From NCBI RefSeq assembly GCF_958298935.1, contig NC_084922.1, forward strand, positions 14,138,501-14,202,500: a stretch of DNA of 64,000 nt. Direction: 5' to 3'. Source of the DNA: Phragmites australis (lineage: Eukaryota; Streptophyta; Magnoliopsida; Poales; Poaceae). Positions 1 to 11,425 of this stretch are shown in pieces. How positions within the stretch are numbered: position 1 is the first letter of the stretch; each line of letters begins with the position of its first letter. A program made the translations under genes and the position numbers. A model generated the notes under the pieces. That model had not been told where the DNA came from. It saw only the letters and a program-made list of their open reading frames with translations, and searched no databases.

Positions 1-2746
1 TCATCGTCTTGAAAGTCTTCCACTGAGCAGCATATGAATTGTGGGAGATAGCAAGGGTGAGTACATAGAGTATTCAGTAAGTGTGAAAAAATAATGATAT
101 GTAAGCTTTCAACAAGAATAGGCTAACACCTAGTTTATTTGCGTAAATACAAGTATATAAAATAGTAATGTATTTGAAAAGCATTAAGCAGTTATTATGT
201 GAAAGTAACCCATATGACCCAACAACTAACATCCGAAGCTAACCACCTTGTAACCCATGACCATCTACTATCACCAGTACTATAATCATAACCATAACCA
301 TAACCAACTAATCATGTGAGGATCCTAGTCTCCCATAACAGTGGGCACAGCTGTTATAACAGTTTTACACTCTGCAGAGGTTGTCCAACTTTTAGCCACG
401 AGTCGTGATGCCCATGTTGTCGTGTTTGCAAGACACTTAACGCACGCTAGTGGTGTGCCTCCAGGAGAATCACTACAAAGCATGGCCCATCAATTAGGTC
501 ATGGTACTCCAACGAATGCCAGCTAGGTGTCTAACTGATATGCTAAGCCTTACCCATATCGATTTCGTGTTTGGTATGGTATTTCTTGGGTTGTCACTCC
601 ACAAATCGGACCTTATATGTGACACTTGGGCAAAGACTATCCAACAAGAAAATAACCAACAAAACCTAACACCTTTTCTTTGAATGTATCCACAAGCCCA
701 CCACATGAACCACCACTATCAAACCAACTCCTTGCCCAAGTCCTAGGGTTCCATGTTACTAAAATAAGTTCATCATTGCCGTTGCATATGTCCACTAAAC
801 ATGTATATGACACTTCCCCAACATCCCAAAAGCATGGCTAAGCAATTCTACCTAAGAGACTCATATCAACTACCACTTAGGCTTTAAGGAATGTAAAGGC
901 AGAACTAGATAAACCCTAACATAGGTGACTACCCATTAGGTTGACAAACATTGCATGCAATTTTGTAAAATAAAATATTTGAAACATAGGTTCAAAATGA
1001 TCAAGAACACTTGCCTTCTCCTTGCAGCTGCTTAGTGTACTCTATTTCTTGGTCTTGATGTTCCTCAAACTGATTCGGGGCGTTATCGACTAATCGTATA
1101 ATTACATGTAAAGTACACAAACAAACACACTAAGAACATAGCACAAAACAAAATAATAACAATACAAAACCTATATAGAAAGATATAGCTCTAAGACACG
1201 AATCTAACGGCGCAAGAATCGCTTAAAACGGACCTATGACGAAAAAGATATGCTAAAAACAAGATTAGGGTTGAAAAAGAAAATGACTGATTTTTAATTA
1301 AAACAGAAAGATTAAGGGTCTTTTTATAAAAATAGAGGGAACTATTTGTAATTATATAAAAGTTTAGGGGCTAAAGTGTAAAATATAAGGCTCTTTTATA
1401 AAAACAGAGAAGTTCAGGGGTCTATTTACAAAGTTACCAATTATCAGGATTTTTGGAAATATTTTTGTATTGAAAAACCTTCTTTATTGCGTGGTTGCTG
1501 ACTTGGCTCATACATGGGCTACACGTAGGCTAGATCGAGTGACATGGCTAGTGATGTGGATGTCCATGTGGCAAAGGTTGTTGACTGGGAAGGGACACAT
1601 GGCGACTTGCGATTGGATGTTGAAGGGGTAAGGGTTGATCTAATCTGGGCCTTAGATTTTGGATCCAACGATACAGAGGAGATGGGCGGCTGGAGGGAAG
1701 GCACACAACAACGACAGAGGGGCACAAGGTGGCGGATGATCGGAGAAGTCGTCGGACGGTGCTCCAACGCACGGAGGATGACAACGAGCGGCGAATCAGA
1801 GAGAGAAGGGGACAGGGACTCTGTTTTTGGAGCTTACCTCATCGGAATGGCTCTGGAGGAGGCTCGGCAATGGCGGAGGGGCTTGGGAGCTCAACGGAAG
1901 GCGGCGCCAGCGACCGGGGAAGCAAGGCGGTGGTGGCAGGGGCTTCGGTGGGTGGCGGTGAAGCTCGGAGGGGCTCGCGTGAGGTGATACGGCACGAGAG
2001 CAACGAGGCTAGATGAGGGGCGGCGGCGATGGTAGCAGAAGCTTGAGATCTTGGCGAGAGGCTTCAGAACTCAATGAGTTTGGGAAGGAAATAGATCGAG
2101 GGGGGTGCAGGGACTTATATAGGTGGGCTCGAGGACATGGGGTGGCTCGAGTCTCCAAAAGCGGCAACGGGAGTCGAGTTCTACTCGGACTTGGTGGGGG
2201 CAGGTGAGACCGAGGTGGAGACATTGGGCGCGGGCGCGTGAATAAGGCGGAAAATGGACGGGGCATGGGCGCTTCCATGGGTGAGCGAGCTGAGCGGGAG
2301 GCGTCACAGCGGGTTGAGGAGCTGGGCCAACTCGGGCGTGGTCCAGGTGGGAGAGGAGGGGTCAGGCTAGGCTGGTGGCTGGGAAGGCCAAGGGAAGGGG
2401 AAACAAGCCGAGAGGGAGAGAAAGAGCCGGCCGGGCAGGACGGTGAGGGAGAGAGGGTTGGGCTAGGTACAATTAGGTTTTCTCTTCTTTTCCTTTTTCA
2501 TTTCTTTTTCTAATATATTTCTATTCTAAAACAAATCAAAACAAACAAAGACAAATATACTCCAAATAAAAAAAAACCAAATCAAACCTACATGCCTATT
2601 TGCAGCATGAATGCATTCAAACAAAATAATAACCCTATTCAAATTTGAATTTGAATTTAGAAAATAGGCTTTTTCCTATTCTAATTATTCAACCTATAAT
2701 CTAATCTTAGAAAATTTTAGAAATTTGGAAAAATTGAAAATCAAAG
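1..2746 (-). mobile_element. Long LTR (gypsy-like, TGTAACACCC-end family), copy A, partial
   Basis: This stretch matches two others in the window (4771-7214 and 59940-62434) in the same order and on the same strand, so it is a dispersed repeat. Copy B ends in GGGTGTTACA, which read on the minus strand is a TGTAACACCC LTR start. Copy A reaches almost to that end but stops at about 2746, where copia sequence begins. On the minus strand it runs from an AT-rich U3 (about 2746-2515), through a GC-rich block with a TATA box, to an AT-rich downstream part. The left end lies outside the window. Long LTRs with this start are known from Tekay-like gypsy elements; the lineage is an inference. Small reading frames in the GC-rich block are not credible genes. 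Confidence 0.7.
2114..2121 (-). promoter_or_regulatory. TATA box of LTR copy A
   Basis: Minus-strand TATATAAG sits between GC-rich U3 sequence and the presumed transcribed part. LTR copy B has TATAAATA at the equivalent place, which supports minus-strand transcription for the family. Confidence 0.55.
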
Positions 2747-3662
2747 TACGACACCTACTCCAGAGCTGACTCCTGCTTCTTTTACTCTAGCAAAGGGTCC
2801 TGCAACCTCTAGTTCCACTTCAGCTGCTTTCAAGTCTGCACCAGCATTGTTTGAGGGGGAGGAACACTCATGGTGTGAGGCCCCTCAGCACATTCAGCGG
2901 CGATATCCTCCACATACGATGATCGGTGACATCAATGAGAGAGCAACGAGGTCCAAATCTGTTTCTCATGCTCATTTTATTGATTATGTATTCATTGCTT
3001 CTTTTAAGCTCCATGATTTTGGACATGCTTTATCTTATTCAAGTTAGGTCAATGCCATGCATGAAGAGTTTGAAAATTTTGATAGAAACCAAATTTTGGT
3101 CCTTGTAGAGCCACTCCCTAATGTTCACACCATAAGCACAAAATGGGTTTTCAAAAACAAACAGGGGAAGGATGGGTCTATAGTGAGAAACAAGGCTACA
3201 CTAGTGGCTTAAGGTTTTACTGAGGTAGAGGGGATAGACTTTGGAGAGACATTTGCACCGGTAGCTAGACTATAAGCCATTAGGATCCTCCTTGCATTTG
3301 CGACATCCTGAGGTTTCAAGTTGTACAAAATGGATGTCAAGAGTGCTTTTCTTAATGGTTTCATTTAGGAAGAGGTCTATATTAGTTAATCCCCAGGTTT
3401 TGATCACCCCAAATACCCACATAGAGTTTACAAGCTTAGAAAGGCTTTGTATGGGGTTTAGCAGGCACCTAGAGCTTGGTATGATAGCCTTAGGTCTTTT
3501 TTGTTACAGCATGGGTATGTGATGGGGTCAGCTGATAAAACTTTATTCACTCTTAGGCATGGTAATGATTTCTTACTGGTTCAGATATATGTGGATGATA
3601 TCATTTTTTGTGGCTCTTCTCATGCACTTGTGGCCAAGTTTGCATAAACTATGAGCAGAGTA
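2747..3662 (+). pseudogene. Ty1/copia (Sirevirus-like) reverse transcriptase fragment
   Basis: The plus strand encodes a recognisable copia reverse transcriptase: a QRRYPP..MIGDINE stretch upstream, then KWVFKNKQGKDG, GETFAPVARL, KMDVKSAFLNGF and the polymerase motif YVDD at 3588-3599 followed by IIF. In the family this is the start of the RT domain that copies element RNA in virus-like particles. The reading frame is broken: in-frame stops stand where Gln is expected, for example after the LVA motif and in the EEVY region. The fragment lacks gag, protease, integrase and RNase H. It begins abruptly beside LTR copy A and ends shortly after YVDD at a join to LTR-like sequence. The wording resembles SIRE/Maximus elements, by recall rather than by search. 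Confidence 0.85.
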
Positions 3663-3701
3663 TCACCGAAGCATTTGTGCTGAAGCATAAATGAAAGCAA
3701 A

Positions 3702-4035
3702 CATCGGATGGTCCAGTGATGGACTTTAAGAGTGCCAGACTATTTTTTGCAGAGAGTAGATTTTTGGCGCCAAGTTTGATTATGTACGCTGGATAGTCCG
3801 ATGCTGAGATTGTGAACACCGAAAAATGCACTGGACCTTTTGTTGTAGAGAGGTTGCAAAAGGGTGGTTCGGTGGATTGGCATACACCGGGTTATCCGAT
3901 GATGGACGTAAGATCAATGGAAGATTTCACCAGACCTTTTCTTGCAGAGAGCAAAGTTTTCCTGGAACAGATAGTGTTACACTCACCGGATGGTCCAATG
4001 TTTAGGAGCATAACACACTGGAACATCCGGTTTTC
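3702..4035 (+). repeat. Imperfect ~95-bp tandem repeat with CCGGATGGTCC core
   Basis: Related cores occur at about 3702, 3788, 3884 and 3983, with a half-match near 4024. Between cores, GCAGAGAG-type segments recur (TTGCAGAGAGTAG, TTGTAGAGAGG, TTGCAGAGAGCAA). Such arrays are common in LTR U3 regions. Confidence 0.6.
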
Positions 4036-4692
4036 ACGTTTTCTGCAAGATGTGCTCTGAGTTGAAGTTTTTTATTTTGTGCTAACCTGGAGATATTTTG
4101 GAGTGTGGAGAAATGTGTTTGTTTGTTTCAAGGTGTGCAGATTACAGATGCAACTTGGCGGTCAACGGCGGATGATGGGGTCTAAACGGGTGCTTGGTGC
4201 AAAACTATCAAGGAGGGCCGGGCGAAGTCAAGGGTGATCCTAGTTGTACATATGAAGGTCAAGCGAAGCATGAAATGGAGGATGAAGATGGCAAGTTGAC
4301 AAAGTCAGGTGAAGGGGATGCCGATGCAAGTGACAAGGTGGCTCGAGGGATCAGGAGTGGGAGAGACTTGCTAGTGGTCAAGATCGCAAGATGGAGGACA
4401 CGCGACATCATCGGAGCACTTGCTTCAGGTGGAAGAAAGTGGCGGCTAGTCACGCTTTGAGAAGTGTGCTAGGATTTCATAGTTTGACCTCAAAACTGTG
4501 GCAGGACTGGAGAAGTACGTGGCACCATCGCGAAGCTTGCGTCGAGGTGATGCTAAGTCATAAAAGTGTCGCGGTCGTCCGATGAATGGAGAAGAAAATG
4601 GACTAAATCATCCTCAGTGGTATGTAAAAATGTAATACAGGAGAGGGGTATTTTGGAAAAAAGTTAGGAACTTGGGGGTAAGTTTCCTAGCC

Positions 4693-4700
4693 TATAAATA
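4693..4700 (+). promoter_or_regulatory. TATA box of copia LTR-like segment
   Basis: TATAAATA is followed within 10 bp by a purine-rich leader; it is the only clear plus-strand promoter motif in this LTR-like segment. Confidence 0.5.
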
Positions 4701-4770
4701 GAGGGGTAGAGCTATGGGAGAGGTTGAACCAGCTATTTGAGCCCCTTGTGCCACTCATATGAGAGCAAGT

Positions 4771-7214
4771 GCCACTCAAAACCTTGGTCTTGAAGTCCCT
4801 CGAACTATTCCATAACACTATCAACTAATCACAGGAACTACCGACAAACAACACAAAGAGAACACTAAGAAGAACATACCAAACATCATCAAAACACTTT
4901 AAAAACACTATGGTTGGATAGATATGATTTTAGAAATATTTAGACGCAAGAATCGCCTAAATCAGAATTAGGATGAAAAGAGAATAGTTTTAGGAGATGA
5001 ATTAGACTGAAAAGGAAATGTTGATTTACTGGAACTATCTTCCTATGGGAAAACGCTTTATTATACAATCATTGCGTCAGGTTTGACAACATCATTGCGC
5101 AAGATTCAAGAAGTGTAGGGCAGACCAGACTTCGCTGACTAGGCTAAAGAGAATGATGTGGTGGTGACTTGGCATGCTATGCAAGTACCGTCTTGGATTA
5201 AAGAAGGGATACGCTGAAATCTAGTCTCGACCACCCATGATCGATCAAATGGCCAGAGGTTGCGCTTCTAGGTTAAGGATACTACCTATGACTCTGTGTA
5301 GCGACGGTGGCTCGGGTTTCATCAGAGATGGCGATCGGGCGTGTAGCCACTGACATTGACATTGGGTTTCGATGGCATTTCAGCGAAACAAGGGATACGT
5401 GGTGTAAAATACAGAAAGGCTAACTCAAAGGCATGATTGGTTTTGGAAGGGGTCGTCCAAGGTAGCAGCAAAACATCAACAACTGCTACTAGGTTTGGTG
5501 GTGATTGCGAACAGATGTAGCAACAAAGATGCTCATATTTCTGTAGATTGGCTATGATTTTTTAGGAACCATCTAAATAGAGACGTTCATATTTCCCGGA
5601 AACAAAATGCTATAGCACAAGTCTGAGCAGATCTTCCCCTGAGAGGAAGAATGATTAGTAGAGATGAGACGGGTGATGGCTATGACATGCTACGGTGGGC
5701 AACCACGTTCCGGTCGTGTCGCTGCACAAGGCTCCTAGGGTCACGTAGAAGACTCGATGGGACACGCCATGACATGGTTGGTGCATCCATACGACATTTG
5801 GATTGATGGGGAACATGAATGCAAATCCGATGTGCGAGCAGAACGCATCCAGAAACCGGACAGCAGGCATGTCGACCTTGATTCCGGTGGTTTGGCTGCT
5901 CTACTGGCTGACTTGGTTGTGAGGGTATGGGGAACATCATGGGTCATTCACTAGTGAAAGGGCATGGCAAACGGTGCACTAGTTGGCCAGGAACATCGAT
6001 GCCAATCGGCTACAGCGTAGCAATCTGCGACGACGATGACCATCGCGGTGTAGATCGGGCTTTGGCTGGGGCTAGGGCTTGGCCAGGGATTTAGTATGAT
6101 GGTAAAACATTACTAAGGGAGGAGAATAAAGGGTCCTCACCTTGATTCGATGGTCGAGGAAAGATGATTCACGGAGACGATGACGTAGCGCATCAGGGGC
6201 GGTAGCAGGGGTGGCTCCGGCGAACTGCGGCGCACGGATAGGGAAGCAGCGGCGTCTAGGGCTTGGGGGCGTGGAATATGGGTAGGAGTGGGCGTGCAAC
6301 TCCTATTTATAGGGCTAGGGGCGGCTGGTTGAAGTGGAGTCCAAGCCGAACACGAATCGGGTTCGAGTTCGAGTCGGTTAGGATTTCCTTTTTCGCAGCT
6401 CTCTATTCCGATGATGATATCTCCATCGTCTAGAATCCAAATTGGATATTTCTGTACTCTAAATTATAGTACTCAAAAGAATCTACAACTTTGGTATTCA
6501 ATGGAACTTCTTAAAAAGCTATCTTCAATTTCAAAAATACACCACAAGATAAACTGTTTGAACTCAAACTTATCTATATAGCACTGATTTCAAGGGCCAT
6601 AATTCCTAGCTCCATTATCCAAAAGGTGACTTCTATAGGTTCAAATCAAAGCTCTCGACGAGACCTACAACTTTGGTATTTTCAAGATTTGCATTTGAAG
6701 TCGTCTTTAACTCTAAACCCGCGTGGGAAGAAGATAATATCTAGGACTCTGTAAATATTAATAGATTTCATGGATCTTTTTGTTAGGCCTTCTAGAAGAC
6801 TTGGCTAAGAGTTTGGATTTGAGCAAGATTAAGCCCAAAGACACTTTAGGAATACCTAGGGTTTAGAAAAGAAATTTTTGCAGAGAAATTTGAATTGAAC
6901 TAGAGAAGGATTAGATATGATTAATGATTGAATAGATTAGATATGATTAATGATTGAATAGATAATGAATTCAAGAATTTTGAATTTACAAAAACCTTTT
7001 TGAAACCATTTTCACTCAAAAAACAAAGAGAAAAAGAACTCTAATACGTTTACCTAGCTCCTAACAAAACTCAATATGCAATGCACACAAAATAATAACA
7101 TATATTAATTGATTGATTAAGAAAAATAGGTTTTAAACCTATTCTATTGGTGAAGCTATTTAATAAACTTTAAAATTTTAAAAAAGTTGTAAATTTTAAA
7201 ATCAGGGTGTTACA
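4771..7214 (-). mobile_element. Long LTR (TGTAACACCC-end family), copy B
   Basis: The right end is intact: ...CAGGGTGTTACA at 7203-7214, which on the minus strand is the LTR start TGTAACACCCTG. It shares with copies A and C the segment beginning AAACCTTGGTCTTG near 4777 and the following CACTAA..AACAAACAC part. The GC-rich zone at about 5200-6380 contains a minus-strand TATA box. The left (U5) side is cut off at about 4771 against the copia LTR-like sequence. It directly borders the decayed CACTA element on the right, so it probably inserted in or near that element's 5' end. No TSD can be scored because the other end is missing. Confidence 0.75.
6304..6311 (-). promoter_or_regulatory. TATA box of LTR copy B
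   Basis: Minus-strand TATAAATA lies about 900 bp from the LTR start, in the same relative place as the TATA box of copy A. Confidence 0.55.
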
Positions 7215-7235
7215 TTTAGATCCTCGAATTAGCTT

Positions 7236-7475
7236 AAATTTGTGCAATATTGATTCAATTGTGTAGATTCATATGATTCTAGCATTATATTTCAAAAATG
7301 TAGCTTCAATTTGATGTTTTTTAGCCTTAGGAGGTTTTATCATGAATGGGGATTTTTTTTTTATCTAGATTTAGATCTAGATGTAGAGGGATAGAGTAAT
7401 GAATCCACATTGTTTTGAGCCATAAATTTGCGCCAATGTAGATTCAATTGCGTAGACATATTATAATCATAACAT
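7236..7475 (+). repeat. Two imperfect leader repeats upstream of the CACTA transposase
   Basis: A ~50-bp segment starting AAATTTGTGCAATATTGATTC (7236-7285) recurs as AAATTTGCGCCAATGTAGATTC (7424-7475), about 190 bp apart, in the AT-rich leader before the transposase ATG. Confidence 0.6.
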
Positions 7476-7568
7476 GCCTAATTTTTCTATTTTTTAAAAA
7501 CTTTTTAAATTATGATTTTCTTATTAATTAGTTAGTTTATGTATCTAATTTTGTGATTGAAGTTAAAG

Positions 7569-10500
7569 ATGGATAGAGCATGGATGTACGATGCGCCAAG
7601 ACATAGAGAAATATACATCTATGGACTCTCTGCTTTTATTGAAGCCGCCGAGATAGACGCTTTGACTAAGAAGACAAAGAAAATATATTGTCGTGTTCTG
7701 ACTGCAAGAACCAGAAATTGTGGGACAAATCAAGCATAATCAAATCACACTTGATCTTGAGAGGTTTTATCGATGTTGCTCCAATCATGGCGAACAACGT
7801 GCAAGTGAACCAAACGACGACATCGCTGCTGATCAAGGGGATGGTGATGATGAGGTAGTCAAAGGCGACACTGATGTTATGATAGATGATGATACTTTTG
7901 ATCTGGAAGAAATATTACGCCATGCATAACCTCATGTTTTAAGGGAAATGAGATATTTAGATAATTTCGAAGCATTACGAAAGGCACCAAAGGATCTTTT
8001 GTATGAGGAATCGAAGGGCTGTGATAAGGAGTTTACGGTGTTCCATTCTGTGCTTGAACTTCTAAGGTTGAAGGCCAGCAATGGATAGTCCGACAAGAGT
8101 TTCTTGGATCTGTTGAGTCTCTTGGCAAACATGCTTCCGAAACCTAACTCCTTGCCCACCACCACTTATTAGGTGAAGAAGCTTATCTGCCCGTTGTCAT
8201 TGGATGTGCAAAAAATACATGCATGTCCGAACCACTGTATCCTCTACCGTAAAGAGTACGAAGCCTTGGATAGATGCCCAATGTGTAATGCAAGTTGGTA
8301 TAAGAGGAATGATGATTGTGAGGACAAAGATGCTTCTATCAACGCGAAGAAGAGGAAGAGTAATGCTGGTCATGATGAAGAAGATACTTCTTCCAACGCG
8401 GAGAAGAAGAGAAGAAGTCCTACCATGGTGATGTGGTACCTGCCAGTGATCTCCCGCTTGTAGCGTTTGGACTCAAACCCTAGAGACTCTGAACTGATGC
8501 GTTGGCATTTCAATAAGTGCAAGAAGGATGGAACTAGACTTCGACATTCCGTAAATGCTAGACAATGGAGAAAGTTCAATTCCATGTATCCAAATTTCGC
8601 TAAAGAACTAAGGAATGTAAGGTTCGCATTGAGTATCGATGGAATGAATCCTTTCGATGACATGAGCATCTCACATAGCACTTGGCCAGTCGTCCTAGCA
8701 ATCTACAACCTTCCTTCATGGCTATGCATGAAGCGGAAGTACCTTATGTTGTCCATTCTTATCCAAGGACCGAAACAATATGGCAACGATATAGATGTGT
8801 TTCTGGAACCATTGATGGAAGATATGGCAAAACTGTGGAATGATGGGGTCTGGGTGTGGGATGAGTTCCGACGACAGTACTTCACGCTGAAAGCTATGAT
8901 TTTTGTTACCATTAGTGATTATCCCGCCCTTTTTCCCTATTGGGTTAGGTTAAAGAGAAGCAAGGATGTGAAGAGGAAGGAAAGTGAGACGCCAACGAGC
9001 ATGTTGTGGAAGAAGATGTCAATTTTCTTTAAGTATTTGCCCTACTGGAAGGACTTGGACGTTCGCCACAGTATCAATGTCATGCACGTTTAGAAGAATG
9101 TGTGTGATAGCATCCTTGTCCTCTTACTGGACATACCAGGCAAGACAAAGGATGAAATCAATTCATATAAGTACTTTGTGTATTTTAAAATCAGACCAGA
9201 GCTACACCCTGAAGACAGACCAAATGGGAAACATTATCTTCCCCCGGCTAGCTACTCTCTGACACCTGAGGAGAAAAAGGCACTATGCAAGTGCTTACTT
9301 GAGGTGAGAGTCCCGACTGGTGACTCATCCAACATCAAGAAACTAGTCTTGATGAAATATTTGAAGCTAATCGGCATGAAGTCTCACGATTGTTATGTAA
9401 TGATGGCACAGATGCTCCCTATTGCAATCAGGGGTATCAAGCTAGGATACATAAAGGTGGTCATCACAAGGTTGTGTCACTTCTTCAACGCAATTGCTCA
9501 GAAGGTGATCGATGCTGAAAAATTGGTTGTTATACATAGTTACTTGGTAGAGACTTTGTGCCAACTTGAGATGTGCTTCCCTGCGTTTGAGCGGTACATG
9601 GGCATTCTCAAGGGCTATGTACGGAATCGTGCTCACCTAGAGGGTTCCATAATCGAGGGCTACAATACCGAGGAAGTCATTGAGTGTTGCATCGATTACA
9701 TAAAGGATGCTAAACTGATTATTGTACATGTATCTCGACATGAGGGGAGGTTGTCTGGGAGAGGGACCAAAGGAAAGAAAAGATTCATCGATCATGATTA
9801 CAAAGTAGTGGAAGAAACACATTTCATCGTCTTGTACCAGCTCCAAATAGTGGTGCCGTACGTCGAGCAACATCTGAATGAGCTTCACACAAAAAATCAA
9901 GGCCGCTCATATGATTGGATCTTGAAAGAGCACAAGTGTCGCTTCACCACATGGTTCAAGAACCAAAACTTACCAGATGGTGAATCCGTAGATAAAAAAA
10001 TATGAAAATGTTGGCTTGTGACCCATCAAGTTTAGTTACGTTATGGCAAGCATATGACATTAATGGGTACATGTTTTATACCAAATCAAAGGACAAGAAG
10101 AGCACGACCGAAAACAGCGGCCGTCAGATAGAGGCCTATGACACAACAAGTGAAAAGATAGCCTACTATGGGTTCATAGATGAAATTTGGGAACTTGACT
10201 ATGGAGTAAATCTACAGATCCTCCTTCTTTCGGTACAAATGGGTGAAACACCCAAATGACATGGCGATGGATAACTACAGGTTCACAACTGTCGACCTCA
10301 GATATGACCCGTGGGTACTCACTAATCACGTCACACAAGTTTTCTATATAAACGACCATACGAATGAAAAGAAGCACATAGTTGTTGCTGGAAAACAAAG
10401 AATTGTCGGAGTTACGAATGTGAATATGGAGGATGAGGAAGAATACAATCAGTTCCATAATGTGCCACCTTTCGGAGTTACAGAAAAGATCAAACTTGTA

Positions 10501-10575
10501 GAAGCAACATTCGATAGATCTGTGATGCCCTACATGCACCTTGGCGGTGTAGGGAAAATAGTTCAAGGGAAATAG
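7569..10575 (+). pseudogene. CACTA transposase, TNP2/TNPD type (Transposase_21)
   Basis: The start ATG at 7569 opens with MDRAWMYDAPR, the typical first residues of plant CACTA transposases. Next come a SDKSFLDLLSLLANMLP stretch, the Cys motif CPNHCILYR..YEALDRCPMC (about 8222-8300), the catalytic-region motifs SIDGMNPFDD and YNLPSWLCMKRKY, LIQGPKQYGNDIDVFLEPL, and TISDYPALF. A DUF4218-like part (about 9460-9990) and a DUF4216-like part (about 10090-10570) follow. In the family this protein binds element ends and performs cut-and-paste transposition in the nucleus. The frame is broken several times, including a stop at the W of the WSDKSF motif near 8085, a stop near 8461 and another near 9091. 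Introns may explain some breaks but not all. It is therefore non-functional here. Confidence 0.9.
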
Positions 10576-10925
10576 TGCCATGTTATGTAACTTAGTTTTG
10601 CGATATGATTTTCATGTTATGCAACTTATTTTCCAATGTGACATTGATGTTATGTAATAGGCCTGTCAAAAACATTTTTAAAACAGGCAGAATTGAATAT
10701 TGATTTACAAAAGTGATAAAAAAAATATATATGTGTTGCATTATTTTACTCCAAATATTTAAATGTGATTATTGATTTACAAAAGTGACAAAAAAAATGA
10801 CAATGATTTAGAAAAGTGACAAAAATGACTATGATTAATATATTTGTCAAAAACATTTTTATAGGCAGTTCTCTAAGACAACCGCCTGTGGAAATGAATA
10901 TTTATATATATCACGCGTGAGCCCT
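10576..10925 (+). repeat. AT-rich region with internal repeats and a subterminal-like motif
   Basis: TGTCAAAAACATTTTTA appears near 10668 and again near 10846; TTGATTTACAAAAGTGA appears near 10698 and 10770. A GGCAGTTCTCTAAGACAACC / CCGCCTGTGGAAA segment near 10864-10900 matches the subterminal repeats found at the right end of the CACTA element, although it lies in the middle. Confidence 0.55.
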
Positions 10926-11425
10926 GTGGAACCCTAGACCCCATTGATTGACTCTCCTCCGCGCCGTCAGGCTGCCTCTCCTTCGCGCCGCTTCCAAGCC
11001 CGGCCTCCTCCTCGTCCCCGAGCTCGGTGTCCTCCTCATCCCATAGCCCGACCTCCTTGTCACCGAGCCCGGCCTCCTCCTGACGCGGATCCACGCCGCC
11101 ACCGCCGACACCGACGCCAATAGCCTCTCCCTCAGGTCCGACCCCATCAGCCACCGCAAAGGCTAACAGCCTCTCCCTCCGATGCCATATGCCACGGCTG
11201 ACACTGACGACGACAACCTCTCCCTCCGACCCTGTCTTCCACCATCGATGCCAACGGCATCTCCCTCTCCCTCCGACCCGGTCCACCTCACCACCGACGC
11301 CCTGGAGTGGTGAGTAGCCATCCCCCTCTTCTACTATGTGTGACGCCCAACCATCATGCCGTGGTCCTCTCTTCAGCTCTATTTGACACCCGGCCATCGT
11401 GCCACCGTGCTCTGTGTGATGCCCG
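10926..11425. repeat. GC-rich degenerate repeat block
   Basis: GCCCGGCCTCCTCCT-like and TAGCCTCTCCCTCCGA-like units recur several times, interspersed with GCCGACACCGACGCC runs. It resembles GC-rich leaders of some CACTA elements, but no protein domain is recognisable; the minus-strand reading frame across it is low-complexity. I treat it as non-coding repeat. Confidence 0.45.

Larger units (their letters stand above)
3663..4770 (+). mobile_element. LTR-like sequence with plus-strand promoter, probably copia
   Basis: This stretch follows the broken copia RT directly, so an internal deletion probably joined pol to LTR. Its first part holds four imperfect copies, about 90-110 bp apart, of an ACCGGATGGTCCAGTG-like motif. 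Its last part has TATAAATA at 4693-4700 followed by a leader-like GAGGGGTAGAG stretch, as expected for U3 running into R. It stops near 4770, where LTR copy B begins, so R/U5 is lost or displaced. Assignment to the same copia element is inferred from adjacency. Confidence 0.5.

Noticed and set aside
1544..2513. Several overlapping GC-rich reading frames on both strands
   Set aside because: They lie in the GC-rich part of LTR copy A, lack known motifs, and open on both strands at once, as expected from composition alone.
7215..7568. Left CACTA terminus
   Set aside because: I looked for CACTACTACGG and subterminal repeats to the left of the transposase; neither occurs before LTR copy B, so no left boundary is claimed.
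10873..11397. 174-codon minus-strand reading frame
   Set aside because: It is Gly/Glu/Val-rich low-complexity translation of a degenerate GC-rich repeat; no domain or intron structure supports it.
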